Of a DNA stretch of 64,000 nucleotides, positions 37,811 through 47,259 are shown one piece after another. Position numbers and translations under genes: made by a program. This DNA comes from Candidatus Krumholzibacteriota bacterium (lineage in GTDB: Bacteria > Krumholzibacteriota > Krumholzibacteriia > JAJRXK01): NCBI GenBank assembly GCA_024276305.1, contig JAJRXK010000058.1, positions 1 through 64,000 of the forward strand. Reading direction: 5' to 3'. The notes below the pieces were generated by a model, which ran no database searches, was not told the DNA's origin, and was given only the letters and a program-made list of their open reading frames with translations. Numbering within the stretch: the stretch's first letter is position 1; each line of letters starts with the position of its first letter.

Positions 37811-38707
37811 TCAATAGAACCAAGTGGAGCCTACGACGACCACCACGATCACGTGGATCAACACCGCCAACAATGCGGTCATGGCCACCGGTTTGTGGAA
37901 GACATGCCAGTAACGGAAGATGGTCTGAGTACGATGGAGCAGCCGCGCCTGTTGAGACAAGGCCATCTGCTGCCGGGCCAGTACGACCACTCGATCGAGG
38001 GCGGACTCGTCGAAGTCTGCTCCCTCCGCGATCAAGCGGCGGCAACGGCCTCGGAGTCGACGCACCGCGCGTCGTCGTTCGAAGTCGTCGCGGGCCATCT
38101 GCAGGAGTCCGCCCAAGATGCTCAGCGAGGCCTTGGGAGGGTCGGCGGCCAGCTCGCTCTCGACCAGAGCCTGTTGCAGTCCAGTGATGCCGGCCAATTC
38201 CACGAGGAGCTGGCGGCGCTTCTGGGCCAAGTCCTCGGCGCTGAGCTCGAGACCGTTCCACCCTCTGGGAATGTGGACATAGACGTAGCGACCGATGACT
38301 CCACTCAGTGCCACGATGAACATCGCCCACCACCCCAGACCGATGACTCCATCGAAACGCCACGCCGAATGAACTGCTCCGAAGTAGCAGATGGTCAGAC
38401 CGACCACGATGTGCACGTCGAGCCACTTGGGGAGGGGTCCGAAGCCCTTGCGAGCGCCGATCTTCTTGCGCAGGGGGTAGAGCCAGAGAAAGAGCAGACC
38501 GGCCAGAGTCACGATGCCTGCGCTCTGTCCCACCCATCCGGAGGGTCGCAGCCAGTCGTGCATCTCGTGACGCACCCGCACTTCCGTCGGCGCGAAGTAG
38601 TAGGAAGATCCCCAAACGCTGAGGGCGGTGAGCAGAACTACCGGCGCCCACACCCAGGGGGACACCGATCCCACCGCTCTCTTACCACCGCTTTGGTCAT
38701 CTGCCAT
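37811..38707 (-). CDS. inner-membrane cytochrome b-like protein
   Basis: Protein of 298 aa starting at ATG 38707; a longer reading would begin inside the divergent promoter region. Four helices lie within about 20-145, then a soluble, Arg-rich alpha-helical stretch of about 110 residues, then a last helix (VAMTALLAVLIHVIVVVVV). His residues in LDVHIVV, GAVHSAW, YWHVFHKP and LIHVI are placed for one or two b-haems, as in cytochrome b561/ferric-reductase-like proteins. It is the first gene of the operon and 12 bases before the flavoprotein, consistent with a quinone- or flavoprotein-linked entry point. Confidence 0.8.
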   Translation of the reverse strand: MADDQSGGKRAVGSVSPWVWAPVVLLTALSVWGSSYYFAPTEVRVRHEMHDWLRPSGWVGQSAGIVTLAGLLFLWLYPLRKKIGARKGFGPLPKWLDVHIVVGLTICYFGAVHSAWRFDGVIGLGWWAMFIVALSGVIGRYVYVHIPRGWNGLELSAEDLAQKRRQLLVELAGITGLQQALVESELAADPPKASLSILGGLLQMARDDFERRRAVRRLRGRCRRLIAEGADFDESALDRVVVLARQQMALSQQARLLHRTQTIFRYWHVFHKPVAMTALLAVLIHVIVVVVVGSTWFY

Positions 38708-39009
38708 TTCGAACCAAGGGCCAGGGAGAAGGACCAGGTCCGGCGGGGAACCTTGGGCCACCAAAACGAACGGCCGCCCACCGGCCGCGTCCGAGAGCCA
38801 TCGCACTGCATGGCTCGTGCCCGACACTAGTGCATCCACACCATTGTTGGGATGGGCGAATATGGTCCCTCTATTGACCACTGTCGCGAACTGGCAGGGA
38901 TCGGGGCTGGCGCTAGATTTCGGGGGGACGGGGCGCGAACTTGGCCCTATCATGGCAGCTCGTCCCTGAAGCCCCCAACCCCGTTCACGACCTCTCGCGG
39001 AGGAATCCG
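38708..39009. other. intergenic region between divergent operons
   Basis: About 300 bases separate the cytochrome operon (minus) from the outer-membrane protein gene (plus). It should hold both promoters. TTGACC occurs near 38875 but no well-spaced -10 partner is clear. No hairpin or repeat stands out. Confidence 0.4.
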
Positions 39010-39597
39010 ATGCAGCACCGCCTCCTCTTTGCCCTCCTTCTGACCTCTCTGGTGGTCACCGGCCCAGGATTCGCCCGCGCCGAACGCCTCGAGCACGGCA
39101 CCTTCGAATGGAGTTTCGCGGGCTCCGGATCACGAGAGAGCTTTCAGCTCGACGGATCCGAGAACGGCGATCGGACTCGGTTCTCCATGATCACCGAAGT
39201 GGGCTACTTCCTCACCCCGGTCTTCGAAATCGCGATCAATACCGGCGGAACTCACACCAGCATCGAGCCCCAGGGCCGCGCCCGGAAGAAGTCCAACTCC
39301 TTCATTTTCGGGGGACGCTTGATCGTCAATGTTCCCAACGAGTCCCGCGTGACCCCCTACGCCTACCTCGGCTCCGGCGTCCGCACCTATAGTGGTGACG
39401 AAGCCCTGGTGGGAAGCGAAACCGCATCCATCCTCCCCACCATGGGAGTCGGTGCTCGCTACTTCTTGGGTGATCACGTGTCCTTCAACATGCAATTCGA
39501 CTTCAGCAAGATTCAGAACGACAATGGCGTTCTCAATGCGGACACCGATGTCATCACCTTCTCCTTCGGCTTTTCGACCTTCCTGAGGAGGCCCTAG
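39010..39597 (+). CDS. small outer-membrane beta-barrel protein
   Basis: Protein of 195 aa with a signal peptide (LLFALLLTSLVVTGPGFARA) and an OmpX/OmpW-like barrel of about eight strands (EVGYFLTPVFEIAIN, VTPYAYLGSGV, GVGARYFLGDHVSFNMQF, final ITFSFGFSTF). ATG 39010 has GAGGA upstream. It heads a plus-strand series with metal uptake genes, so a role in metal homeostasis or envelope adaptation is possible but only by context. Confidence 0.82.
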   Translation: MQHRLLFALLLTSLVVTGPGFARAERLEHGTFEWSFAGSGSRESFQLDGSENGDRTRFSMITEVGYFLTPVFEIAINTGGTHTSIEPQGRARKKSNSFIFGGRLIVNVPNESRVTPYAYLGSGVRTYSGDEALVGSETASILPTMGVGARYFLGDHVSFNMQFDFSKIQNDNGVLNADTDVITFSFGFSTFLRRP

Positions 39598-39621
39598 CTT
39601 CTCTTGCCCTCTTTCGGATCC

Positions 39622-39903
39622 ATGCACGGACTGAGGCTCAGATCCCTGGCGGTCGGGGTCCTCGTGGCGACCTTGGTCGCAGTGGTACTATTGCCGCTGT
39701 GCCATTTGAGCTCCGCCCACAGCGAAGAATGTCCCCTTTGCAATCCATTGGCCCACGGTTTCGAGCCCGTAATCTCCCTCGAAACTCTAGCGATTCCTCT
39801 CACCCCATCGTCGACGACTCCTTCCCGCCGCACTCCCCTTCCCAGCGGCAGTCCCGCCACTCAGTGGGCCGGACGGGCGCCTCCCACAGGATTCACGGTC
39901 TAG
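39622..39903 (+). CDS. small secreted or membrane-anchored protein with CPLC motif
   Basis: Protein of 93 aa from ATG 39622. A hydrophobic segment (LAVGVLVATLVAVVLLPLC) is followed by HLSSAHSEECPLCNPLAHG, whose His and Cys residues could bind a metal. The rest is Pro/Ser/Thr-rich. It lies 24 bases after the barrel gene and before the porin and metal ABC genes. The arrangement is reminiscent of small DUF2946-like metal-associated proteins, but the match is too weak to assign. Confidence 0.55.
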   Translation: MHGLRLRSLAVGVLVATLVAVVLLPLCHLSSAHSEECPLCNPLAHGFEPVISLETLAIPLTPSSTTPSRRTPLPSGSPATQWAGRAPPTGFTV

Positions 39904-39964
39904 CCTCAATCTTCGCGGGAGCATTCTGCTCCTGACCGTGAACATCCTCGTGGGAAGGTCTTCC

Positions 39965-41038
39965 ATGGATATACGATTGCCTTCGGCAAGTTGTCTTTGC
40001 CCTGCTGTCCTCCTATTCGTCGCCGCGTCCCTCACCCCTACCGGCAGCGCCTGGGGAGCGGGAGAGAGCACGACCACCGGGGTGTCGCGTGCGTTCAATC
40101 CAGCTCTCAGTCTCAACGGTCTCTTTCTCTTCGGACTCGACACCCGAAGCGACACGGAATCCGACGAACTCACCCAGGGAATCGAGGTGCAGGAAGTCGA
40201 GATGAGGTTGACTTCCACGATCGACGCCTACTCGAAGGCAGATGCATCTCTCTCGTTCTCGAACGACGAAATAGCCTTCGAAGAGGTGTACATCCGATCT
40301 TCGGTGCTGGGCCACGGCATCGGATTGAGAGCCGGACGCTTCTATGTCCCGTACAGCATCGAGAATTCGATGCACACGCACCAGCTTCCCTTTCTCCGGC
40401 GCACTCTCCAGGAATCCTCCGTCGCCACCGAAAACTACCGGGACACCGGATTGGAGCTGAGCTGGCTGGCCCCCACCTCATTCTATCTCGAGGCCTCCAC
40501 TGCCCTCCTCGACGGGAACCTTCCTGGCTGGTTCGACTCCAGTCGCTCGAAGGACTACGCGTACCACGGACGCCTCTCTGCCCTTGTGGACCTTGGAGAG
40601 GCGACGACCGCCTCACTGGGGGGCGGGGTCGTCACCGGCCGCAACTCGCGTGGCGGTTCGAGCACCCTGAGCTCGGTGGCATTCACACTCCGATGGCGTC
40701 CCCTCCGACGAGCCATCTACCACAGCTTCCACGCCCGCGCGGAGTACACCTACGCAGATCGGACCGGAACCGAATCCTACTCCTCCGGCGGTTTCGATTC
40801 GATCCTTCAGTACCAATTCGGTCGCCGATGGTGGTCCGGCCTGCGCTACGACAACCTGGATCCGTCCGACCAGGACCAGAACTCATGGCGGTGGAGTACG
40901 CAGATCGCGTTCGTCCCCAGCGAATTCCAGGTCCTTCGGGCAGAGCTTTCGTCGGTGCACACCCCGAACGACCAATTCCGAGAGTTCTTCCTGCAATACA
41001 ACTTCACGATCGGGTCGCATCCGGCCCACCGCTACTAG
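39965..41038 (+). CDS. outer-membrane porin-like protein upstream of the metal transporter
   Basis: Protein of 357 aa with a signal peptide (AVLLFVAASLTPTGSAWG). ATG 39965 has GGAAGG upstream. The body consists of barrel strands with features of phosphate-selective porin-like families (IGLRAGRFYVPYSIEN, DTGLELSWL, final FREFFLQYNFTIG). The stop is 9 bases before the zinc/manganese-binding protein gene, so it is co-transcribed and probably the outer-membrane entry route for the same metal. That role is inferred from context only. Confidence 0.8.
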   Translation: MDIRLPSASCLCPAVLLFVAASLTPTGSAWGAGESTTTGVSRAFNPALSLNGLFLFGLDTRSDTESDELTQGIEVQEVEMRLTSTIDAYSKADASLSFSNDEIAFEEVYIRSSVLGHGIGLRAGRFYVPYSIENSMHTHQLPFLRRTLQESSVATENYRDTGLELSWLAPTSFYLEASTALLDGNLPGWFDSSRSKDYAYHGRLSALVDLGEATTASLGGGVVTGRNSRGGSSTLSSVAFTLRWRPLRRAIYHSFHARAEYTYADRTGTESYSSGGFDSILQYQFGRRWWSGLRYDNLDPSDQDQNSWRWSTQIAFVPSEFQVLRAELSSVHTPNDQFREFFLQYNFTIGSHPAHRY

Positions 41039-41047
41039 GAGGCCATC

Positions 41048-41995
41048 ATGGGTTCTACCACACTCCTCCCGCGCTTCGTGGCCTGCCTCTTGGTTCTTGG
41101 ATCCACGATTCCATTTTCCGCAAACGCACACGCAAAAACGATCAAGGTCGTCGCCACCACCACGGACATCGCCTATCTCTTCGAGGCGATCGGAAATTCC
41201 CAGGTCGAAGTTCGAACTCTGGCCAAGGGCTATCAGGATCCCCACTACCTTGAGGCCAAACCGAGCTATATCGCACGCATGCGCGACGCGGATCTTCTGG
41301 GCTACGTGGGTCTCGAGCTCGAGGTCGGGTGGCTACCGCTTCTCGTCGAAGGCGCGAGGAATTCCCGGCTCGGAGCCGGTGGGCAAGGAAATGTGCCGCT
41401 GTCCGTGGGAATCGAGATTCGAGATGTCCCGGCCGGCGAAGTCGATCGATCCAAGGGAGACCTCCATCCACTGGGCAATCCGCACTACTGGCTCGACCCC
41501 CGCAACCAGATCATCATGGCGGAAACCATCGCGACCGCCCTGGCCCTGACCGATCCTGACCACAGGGAAGACTACTCGGCCAACCTCGCGGAATTCCGCA
41601 CTCGCCTTCGATCTGCGATCGACCGATGGGAAGAGGAGATGGCTCCCTTCCGCGGTCGCAAGATCGTTTGCTACCACACTCAATGGGAATACCTCACGGA
41701 TTGGATGGGGCTGGAAATCGTGGATTACGTCGAGAACCGGCCCGGAATTCCCCCCTCTCCACGTCATCTCCACGAGCTGAAACAGCGGATCGTCGGTGAG
41801 CACATCCCCTTGATCCTGATGTCGAACTTCTTCGAAACCGGTTCCGTCGAAAAGATCGCGAAATCCACGGGCGCCATTCTGGTCGTCGCGCCGGCTTCGA
41901 TCAAGGGCGAAGACTCCATCACCGACCCGGTGAAGCTCTTCGACCACCTCGTCGAATCCATCACCGCGGCCCTGTCCGATGGAGACACACCATGA
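41048..41995 (+). CDS. zinc/manganese ABC transporter substrate-binding protein
   Basis: Periplasmic cluster A-I binding protein of 315 aa with a signal peptide. It starts with KVVATTTDIAYLFEAIG, typical of ZnuA/TroA/PsaA. Probable metal ligands are His in KGYQDPHYLEAKPS, His in NPHYWLDP and His in VCYHTQWEYL. There is no His-rich loop as in high-affinity ZnuA. Metal preference (zinc, manganese or iron) cannot be decided. The stop overlaps the permease start (ATGA). Confidence 0.92.
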   Translation: MGSTTLLPRFVACLLVLGSTIPFSANAHAKTIKVVATTTDIAYLFEAIGNSQVEVRTLAKGYQDPHYLEAKPSYIARMRDADLLGYVGLELEVGWLPLLVEGARNSRLGAGGQGNVPLSVGIEIRDVPAGEVDRSKGDLHPLGNPHYWLDPRNQIIMAETIATALALTDPDHREDYSANLAEFRTRLRSAIDRWEEEMAPFRGRKIVCYHTQWEYLTDWMGLEIVDYVENRPGIPPSPRHLHELKQRIVGEHIPLILMSNFFETGSVEKIAKSTGAILVVAPASIKGEDSITDPVKLFDHLVESITAALSDGDTP

Positions 41996-42822
41996 CCGAG
42001 ATCATGAGCATCATGTGGTTGCCATTCCTCGCATGCCTGGTCCTGGTGACGATTCACTCCTATTTGGGCATTCATGTTCTGGCTCGGGGAGTGATCTTCG
42101 TAGACCTGGCTCTGGCTCAGATTGCCGCCCTGGGAAGCACGATCGCCGTACTCCTCGGCTACGAGCTTCACAGTCGTCCAGCCTACGCCCTCTCCCTGCT
42201 GTTCACGCTCATCGGTGCGGCAACCTTCGCGTTTTCCCGAGTGAAAATGCGCGGAGTGCCTCAGGAAGCCTTCATCGGCGTCAGCTATGCGGTCGCGAGC
42301 AGCGCTGCAATCCTGGCTCTGAACTCTGCGCCGCACGGCGCCGAACAGATCAAGACAATCCTCGTGGGGTCCATTCTGTGGGTCACTCCACAGGAAGTTG
42401 CGAAGACCGCAGTCATCTATTCACTCGTCGGCCTCTTCCACTGGATCTACCGTCGGCAATTCCTGCGAATGAGCTTCGACACCGACTCCGCGGAAAGGTC
42501 AGGAATGAAAGTTCGGTGGTGGGATTTCCTCTTCTACGCATCCTTCGGGTTCGTGGTCACGAGCTCCGTGAAGGTCGCGGGCATCTTGCTCGTGTTCAGT
42601 TTTCTCATCGTACCCGGCATCATGGGAACACTCTTCGCCACTACGATCCGCAATCGTCTATTGGTAGGATGGAGTACCGGGTGGATCGTATCGATGTTGG
42701 GTTGTCTCGTGTCCTATGAAGCCGACCTTCCAACCGGCGCCACCGTAGTATGTACCTTCGGTGTCGCCCTATTCGTCGCGGTGATGATTCGCAGATGCCG
42801 AGCTCAGAGCCCGGCCCGATGA
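41992..42822 (+). CDS. zinc/manganese ABC transporter permease
   Basis: ZnuB-family permease of 276 aa with about eight membrane helices. Typical parts are [28 protein letters not shown] near the N-terminus and [23 protein letters not shown] near residue 200. The start codon overlaps the binding-protein stop. No ATPase gene follows; instead the 3-prime end overlaps the convergent histidine kinase by 54 bases. An ATPase encoded elsewhere must serve it. Confidence 0.92.
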   Translation: MTEIMSIMWLPFLACLVLVTIHSYLGIHVLARGVIFVDLALAQIAALGSTIAVLLGYELHSRPAYALSLLFTLIGAATFAFSRVKMRGVPQEAFIGVSYAVASSAAILALNSAPHGAEQIKTILVGSILWVTPQEVAKTAVIYSLVGLFHWIYRRQFLRMSFDTDSAERSGMKVRWWDFLFYASFGFVVTSSVKVAGILLVFSFLIVPGIMGTLFATTIRNRLLVGWSTGWIVSMLGCLVSYEADLPTGATVVCTFGVALFVAVMIRRCRAQSPAR

Positions 42823-44229
42823 CTCGCCCTCGACCAGGGCGATGGGCAACTCGATCCAGAAGCGGCTACCTCGGCCCGGAGTACTCTCCACTCCGATCCG
42901 TCCACCCATGCACTCGGCGAGTTGCCTCGAGATTGCCAAGCCCAATCCAGTCCCCCCAAAGCGTCGAGTGGTGGAGCTATCCGCTTGTTCGAAGGGACGG
43001 AAGAGACCGTTGAGTTTTTCGGCTTCGATCCCGATTCCGGTATCCTCGACGCTGAAGCGGATTCTGCCGTCGTAGCAGGGCTTGGCGCGCAGCACCACCG
43101 AGCCCTGGTCGGTGAACTTCACTGCGTTGCTCAGAAGGTTGAGGAGAATCTGTCGCAGACGCGTAGGATCGACGATCATGGTTTCGGGAAGGTCCTCGGA
43201 AACGGTCATTCGCAGGTCGAGACTCTTGGCCTCCGCATTGGGCAACACCAGGGCCAGGGTCTGCCGCAGGAATCCCTCGACCTCGATTTCGAGGGCTTCG
43301 AGTACCACCTTGCCGGCTTCGAGCTTCGAGAAATCCAGAATGTCGTTGATCACCGAGAGGAGGACCTCCCCCGATCCTTCGATGGTCTCGACACATTCTC
43401 GCTGCTCCTCATCGAGTTCCGTGGTGTGAAGGATCGAGGCCATTCCCAGAACTCCGTTCATCGGAGTTCGGATCTCGTGGCTCATCGTGGCCAAGAACTG
43501 ACTCTTGGCCTGATTGGCCGCTTCCGCCTCGCGGCGTGCGATCTCCAGTTCGCGATTCTGCGTCTCGAGAGCGTCGTGTGAGGCCAAGACCTCCATCCCT
43601 GCCCGATAGAGGTTTCCGGCCAGCCCCACGAGGAAGACCACGTACCAGCCCGAGTACAGGGCCAGACTGAGGTTGAATCCATCGGGGACGAGCACTCCAT
43701 GGACCACGAAGGGCCCTAAGATCACCCCCGCGTAGAGCTTGGGCAGATACTTCTCCGAACTCGTGGTCATCACTCCACCCGCCGCGATCCCCACCGTCAG
43801 AATCATCATGGGCGCGTAGACCGCATCGAGGGTGCTGTTCCAGTTGATGAGAAGAACGAAGCTCGTCCAGATTCCACCGCACAGGAGGATGTTCGCCCGC
43901 AGCTGGTGACGCCAACTCCGCTTGCGCGCGGGAAAGAACCGGCCCGGATCGTGGAGAAGAACCTTGCGATGAAGAGCGAGGACCACGTAGCCCGCTAGCA
44001 CGACCCAGCTCCCCAGCGGCGCCCGCTGATGCAGCGGAGTAGTCAGAAGCAGCATCACGATGGCTACGGGATAGAAAATCCCACCGGACCGGACCCGCTG
44101 GGCCAGCTCCTTCGCGGTCGTCTCCTCTCGGCGCGCATGAGATTCCAATGAGGCGCCAAGTCTTTGGTCGATGTTCTCGTCCACGATCCTGTACTCTGGC
44201 CCCACGCGGCCGCCTGATAGTCCTGGCAA
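42769..44229 (-). CDS. membrane histidine kinase
   Basis: Sensor kinase of up to 486 aa. The start is uncertain: TTG 44229 gives this length, and GTG codons follow within 16 residues. Residues about 50-215 hold five or six membrane helices of a sensor region without a known periplasmic domain. A coiled coil leads to HisKA ([17 protein letters not shown]) and HATPase ([32 protein letters not shown]). There is no receiver domain and no neighbouring response regulator gene, so it is an orphan kinase here. Confidence 0.92.
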   Translation of the reverse strand: MPGLSGGRVGPEYRIVDENIDQRLGASLESHARREETTAKELAQRVRSGGIFYPVAIVMLLLTTPLHQRAPLGSWVVLAGYVVLALHRKVLLHDPGRFFPARKRSWRHQLRANILLCGGIWTSFVLLINWNSTLDAVYAPMMILTVGIAAGGVMTTSSEKYLPKLYAGVILGPFVVHGVLVPDGFNLSLALYSGWYVVFLVGLAGNLYRAGMEVLASHDALETQNRELEIARREAEAANQAKSQFLATMSHEIRTPMNGVLGMASILHTTELDEEQRECVETIEGSGEVLLSVINDILDFSKLEAGKVVLEALEIEVEGFLRQTLALVLPNAEAKSLDLRMTVSEDLPETMIVDPTRLRQILLNLLSNAVKFTDQGSVVLRAKPCYDGRIRFSVEDTGIGIEAEKLNGLFRPFEQADSSTTRRFGGTGLGLAISRQLAECMGGRIGVESTPGRGSRFWIELPIALVEGESSGRALSSASANHHRDE

Positions 44230-44278
44230 GGCTATGTATCAGGGGTATCGGGCTCTCTCCCCAGAACTTGAGTTCTCG

Positions 44279-44920
44279 ATGGAAATCCAGACTTTCTCCC
44301 TTCCCACCCCTCGGAGCGGCCACTATTACGCCGCCGGAGACAGGAATGCCCCGGAGTTGTGGGTGGTCCTCCACGGATACGGCCAGCTGGCGAGCCGCTT
44401 CCTGCGCCATTTAACGTCGCAGGCCGGACCCCACCGCCGGATCGTCGCCCCAGAGGGCCTCTCTCGCTTCTATCTCGACGACGCCTACGAGCGGGTGGGA
44501 GCTTCCTGGATGACCCGTCTCGATCGGCAGGACGAGGTCGAAGACGGTCATCGCTGGCTGGACCAGGTCTACGCCGAAGAATCCGAGCACCAGGGCCATC
44601 GCCTGACCGTCCTGGGATTCTCGCAGGGCGCTCCCACCGCGGGAAGGTGGCTCCTCCACCGCCGCCCCGAGGCCGCAGTCCGGCTCATCTGCTGGGGTGC
44701 CGGCCTCCCCCACGACATCGACTTGCGGGCAGACGCGGCCTATTTCGCCAGCCTCCGCATCGATCTGGTAGTGGGAGACCGGGACGAATACCTCGACGAA
44801 GAACGGATCGCTCGTGAGCGCGAGCGCCTGGAGATCGCCGGGATCGACGCGCATTGGACTCACTACGGTGGAGGACATCGGATGGACCGACGGGTCCTCG
44901 ATCGTCTGGTCGAGGTCTGA
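44279..44920 (+). CDS. carboxylesterase/phospholipase-like serine hydrolase
   Basis: Alpha/beta hydrolase of about 213 aa. The N-terminal strand and oxyanion site LWVVLHGYGQ lead to the nucleophile in GFSQGAPTAGRW. DLVVGDRDEYLD carries the acid and GGGHRMD the His. The arrangement fits the YpfH/acyl-protein thioesterase group. ATG 44279 is used; ATG 44234 in frame is possible. It is divergent from the histidine kinase. Substrate unknown. Confidence 0.88.
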   Translation: MEIQTFSLPTPRSGHYYAAGDRNAPELWVVLHGYGQLASRFLRHLTSQAGPHRRIVAPEGLSRFYLDDAYERVGASWMTRLDRQDEVEDGHRWLDQVYAEESEHQGHRLTVLGFSQGAPTAGRWLLHRRPEAAVRLICWGAGLPHDIDLRADAAYFASLRIDLVVGDRDEYLDEERIARERERLEIAGIDAHWTHYGGGHRMDRRVLDRLVEV

Positions 44921-44938
44921 CCGACCTCGCCGCCGACT

Positions 44939-45355
44939 CTAGTTTGCCGATCCCATTCTCAGAATGGTTTCGAACTCTTTCCGACTCACCGGTGCCACGG
45001 ACAGCCGCGAGTGACGGACCAACGCCATTTCCGCCAACGAAGCTTCGGCTTTGATCTCTGCGAGCGACACCGGTCTCGCCAGAGCTTTCTCGGGCACGAC
45101 ATCCACGACCACCCACCGCTCGTCCTCGGTCGTGGGATCGGGATAGTGCTCCCGCACGACTCTCACCACTCCCACGATCTCCCTCGGGCCCACCGAGTGA
45201 TAGAACAACCCCAGATCTCCCTCCCGCATCTCCCGCAGATTGTTCCTCGCCTGATAGTTGCGTACGCCATCCCATGGGGTTCGACCCTCGCGCTCGAGGT
45301 CGTCCCAGCTGTAGGCACCGGGTTCGGTCTTCAGGAGCCAGTAGTGACGGGCCAT
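44939..45355 (-). CDS. EVE domain protein
   Basis: Protein of 138 aa starting at ATG 45355. It opens with HYWLLKTEPGAYSWDDL and then WDGVRNYQARNNLREM and GDLGLFYHS, the hallmark of EVE (PUA-like) proteins such as thymocyte nuclear protein 1. EVE domains bind modified bases in DNA or RNA. In bacteria they may take part in RNA modification or defence. It is convergent with the hydrolase gene, 18 bases apart. The exact ligand is unknown. Confidence 0.93.
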   Translation of the reverse strand: MARHYWLLKTEPGAYSWDDLEREGRTPWDGVRNYQARNNLREMREGDLGLFYHSVGPREIVGVVRVVREHYPDPTTEDERWVVVDVVPEKALARPVSLAEIKAEASLAEMALVRHSRLSVAPVSRKEFETILRMGSAN

Positions 45356-45510
45356 GGGGCTACTCCCAAGGAAGAAAGAGGCGCAGGATCCCCGAGCGCG
45401 GGGCACCGCAGCCTAGCATCGGACCGGTGATCCCCGAAGTCGGAATCGGGAGGTGGCACGGATCCGGTCGAATTCCGTAGAGACAAGAGTTCGATCTGAG
45501 GGCATTCTCC

Positions 45511-45969
45511 ATGATCCTAATCTTCGCCAGACCTCTCGAATCCCACCAAGGGCCATCCCCCATGCACTCTCTCGATCTTGCGGACACTTGGACGGCGGAG
45601 CTGCCAGAAGGCTGGCTCGCGGAGCGAGAAGGGGATACGGTCATCGCGGTTCATCCCGATGGCGTGGGGACTCTTCATCTGACGGAGCTCCGGACGAAGT
45701 CTCCCCTCCAAGAGGAGGAGCTTCGCCGCATCGCTCTCGGCCGCCACGGTGCCGACCCGCAGGCCCTCGAAGCGGCCGAGTGGGGAGAATTCTCGGGACT
45801 GAGTCTGAGGAGTTTGCGCGAACAGAATCACGTGTGGGAACTCTACCTCTGCCGAGGTCGAGACCTTCTCTTTCTGACCTACCTTTGCGAGCAGGGAGAA
45901 GAAGAAGTGGAGGCGAAAGCCATCGAGTCGATTTTGGCCACCCTCCGAGGCCGTCCACAACCCGACTGA
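45511..45969 (+). CDS. uncharacterised small protein
   Basis: Protein of up to 152 aa. ATG 45511 has GAGGG upstream; ATG 45562 (MHSLDLADTW) has AAGGG and may be the true start, giving 135 aa. No signal peptide. The pattern WTAELPEGW ... VIAVHPDGVGTLHLTEL ... LLFLTYLC ... AIESILATL looks like a single alpha/beta domain of the kind found in small immunity-like or PsbP-like proteins. No function is assigned. It precedes gcdH by 105 bases. Confidence 0.65.
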   Translation: MILIFARPLESHQGPSPMHSLDLADTWTAELPEGWLAEREGDTVIAVHPDGVGTLHLTELRTKSPLQEEELRRIALGRHGADPQALEAAEWGEFSGLSLRSLREQNHVWELYLCRGRDLLFLTYLCEQGEEEVEAKAIESILATLRGRPQPD

Positions 45970-46007
45970 TCCCTCACCCCAGCTTCGGAGGGCGAAGTCC
46001 CGATCCT

Positions 46008-46020
46008 TTCTGTATACTGG
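46008..46020 (+). promoter_or_regulatory. possible -10 element before gcdH
   Basis: TTCTGTATACTGG contains TATACT preceded by TG, an extended -10-like sequence about 60 bases before the gcdH start. No good -35 partner is visible. Confidence 0.3.
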
Positions 46021-46074
46021 GCCGCAAATGCTCGGGCGGATCCGTTCCGTGTGAGCCCAACCCGAAGGAAATCC

Positions 46075-47259
46075 ATGGACGCCCTGTCTCTCGACGAATT
46101 CATCGCCCTCGAAGACGAACTCAGCGACGAAGAGAAGCTGGTTCGCGACACCACTCGACGGTGGGTGTCCGAACGCTTTCTCCCCATCGTCGGCGAGCAC
46201 TTCGAGAATGCAACCTTCCCCGACGAGGTGGCCCGCGAAGTGGCCGAACTGGGGCTCTTCGGTGGAAGTCTGCCTCCGAAGTACGGCTGCGCGGGGATGA
46301 ACCAAGTGGCCTACGGTCTGGCCCAACAAGAGCTCGAATACGGAGACAGCGGGCTCCGCAGTTTCGTCAGCGTTCAGGGTTCTCTCTGCATGTTCCCGAT
46401 CTATCGATTCGGAAGCGAAGAGCAGCGCACCAAGTATCTCCCCAAAATGGCGGCCGGAGAATTGATCGGCTGCTTCGGTCTCACCGAGCCCGATGCGGGC
46501 AGCGACCCCGGCAGCATGAAGACTCGCGCCACCAGGGACGGCAGCGATTACATCCTGCACGGCCAGAAGATGTGGATCACTAATTCTCCCATCGCGGATC
46601 TCTGTATCGTGTGGGCGAAGACCGACGGTGATGACGCCAAGGACATTCGGGGCTTCATCGTCGAACGCGATCGCGAGGGCGTCGAATGCCCCACCACTCA
46701 CCACAAGATGTCTCTCCGGGCTTCGCATACCGGAGAGATCTTGCTCGATGAGGTTCGGGTTCCCGCCGAGAACATCCTGCCCGAGACCAAAGGCCTGGGA
46801 AGTCCGTTGGCCTGCCTCAATCAGGCGCGCTTCGGAATCGCCTGGGGCGCACTGGGCGCGGCCCGCGCTTGCTTCGACGAAGCCCTGGCCTATGGCAACG
46901 AACGCATCGTCTTCGGCAAGCCGATCACCGCGAAACAGCTCATTCAGAAGCAGCTCGCCGACAGCGCCACGCAGATCGCGCTCGGACAGTGGATGATGCA
47001 CCACCTCTCCCGCCTCAAGGACCGCCAAGGGGGAAGGATCCTGCCCTACCAAGTGAGCATGGCCAAGAGGAACAACGTGGCCATCGCCCTCGAAGTCGCA
47101 CGTACTTGTCGCTCCATTCTGGGTGGCAATGGGATCAGCGCCGAATTCGCCAGCATTCGTCACATGCTCAATCTCGAGTCCGTCTACACCTACGAAGGCA
47201 CTCACGAGGTGCATACGCTCATCGTGGGTCGTGGTTTGACCGGACAGGACGCCTTCTAG
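46075..47259 (+). CDS. gcdH: glutaryl-CoA dehydrogenase
   Basis: FAD enzyme of 394 aa that oxidises and decarboxylates glutaryl-CoA to crotonyl-CoA in lysine/tryptophan/aromatics breakdown. ATG 46075 follows GAAGGAA. Acyl-CoA dehydrogenase signatures are GCFGLTEPDAGSDP (about 136-149) and the C-terminal YEGTHEVHTLIVGRGLTG, where Glu374 is the catalytic base; the EGTHE-HxLIxGR form is characteristic of GCDH rather than medium-chain enzymes. SLRASHTGEILLDEVRVPAEN is the substrate-loop region. It is convergent with the next gene, overlapping by 4 bases. Confidence 0.94.
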   Translation: MDALSLDEFIALEDELSDEEKLVRDTTRRWVSERFLPIVGEHFENATFPDEVAREVAELGLFGGSLPPKYGCAGMNQVAYGLAQQELEYGDSGLRSFVSVQGSLCMFPIYRFGSEEQRTKYLPKMAAGELIGCFGLTEPDAGSDPGSMKTRATRDGSDYILHGQKMWITNSPIADLCIVWAKTDGDDAKDIRGFIVERDREGVECPTTHHKMSLRASHTGEILLDEVRVPAENILPETKGLGSPLACLNQARFGIAWGALGAARACFDEALAYGNERIVFGKPITAKQLIQKQLADSATQIALGQWMMHHLSRLKDRQGGRILPYQVSMAKRNNVAIALEVARTCRSILGGNGISAEFASIRHMLNLESVYTYEGTHEVHTLIVGRGLTGQDAF

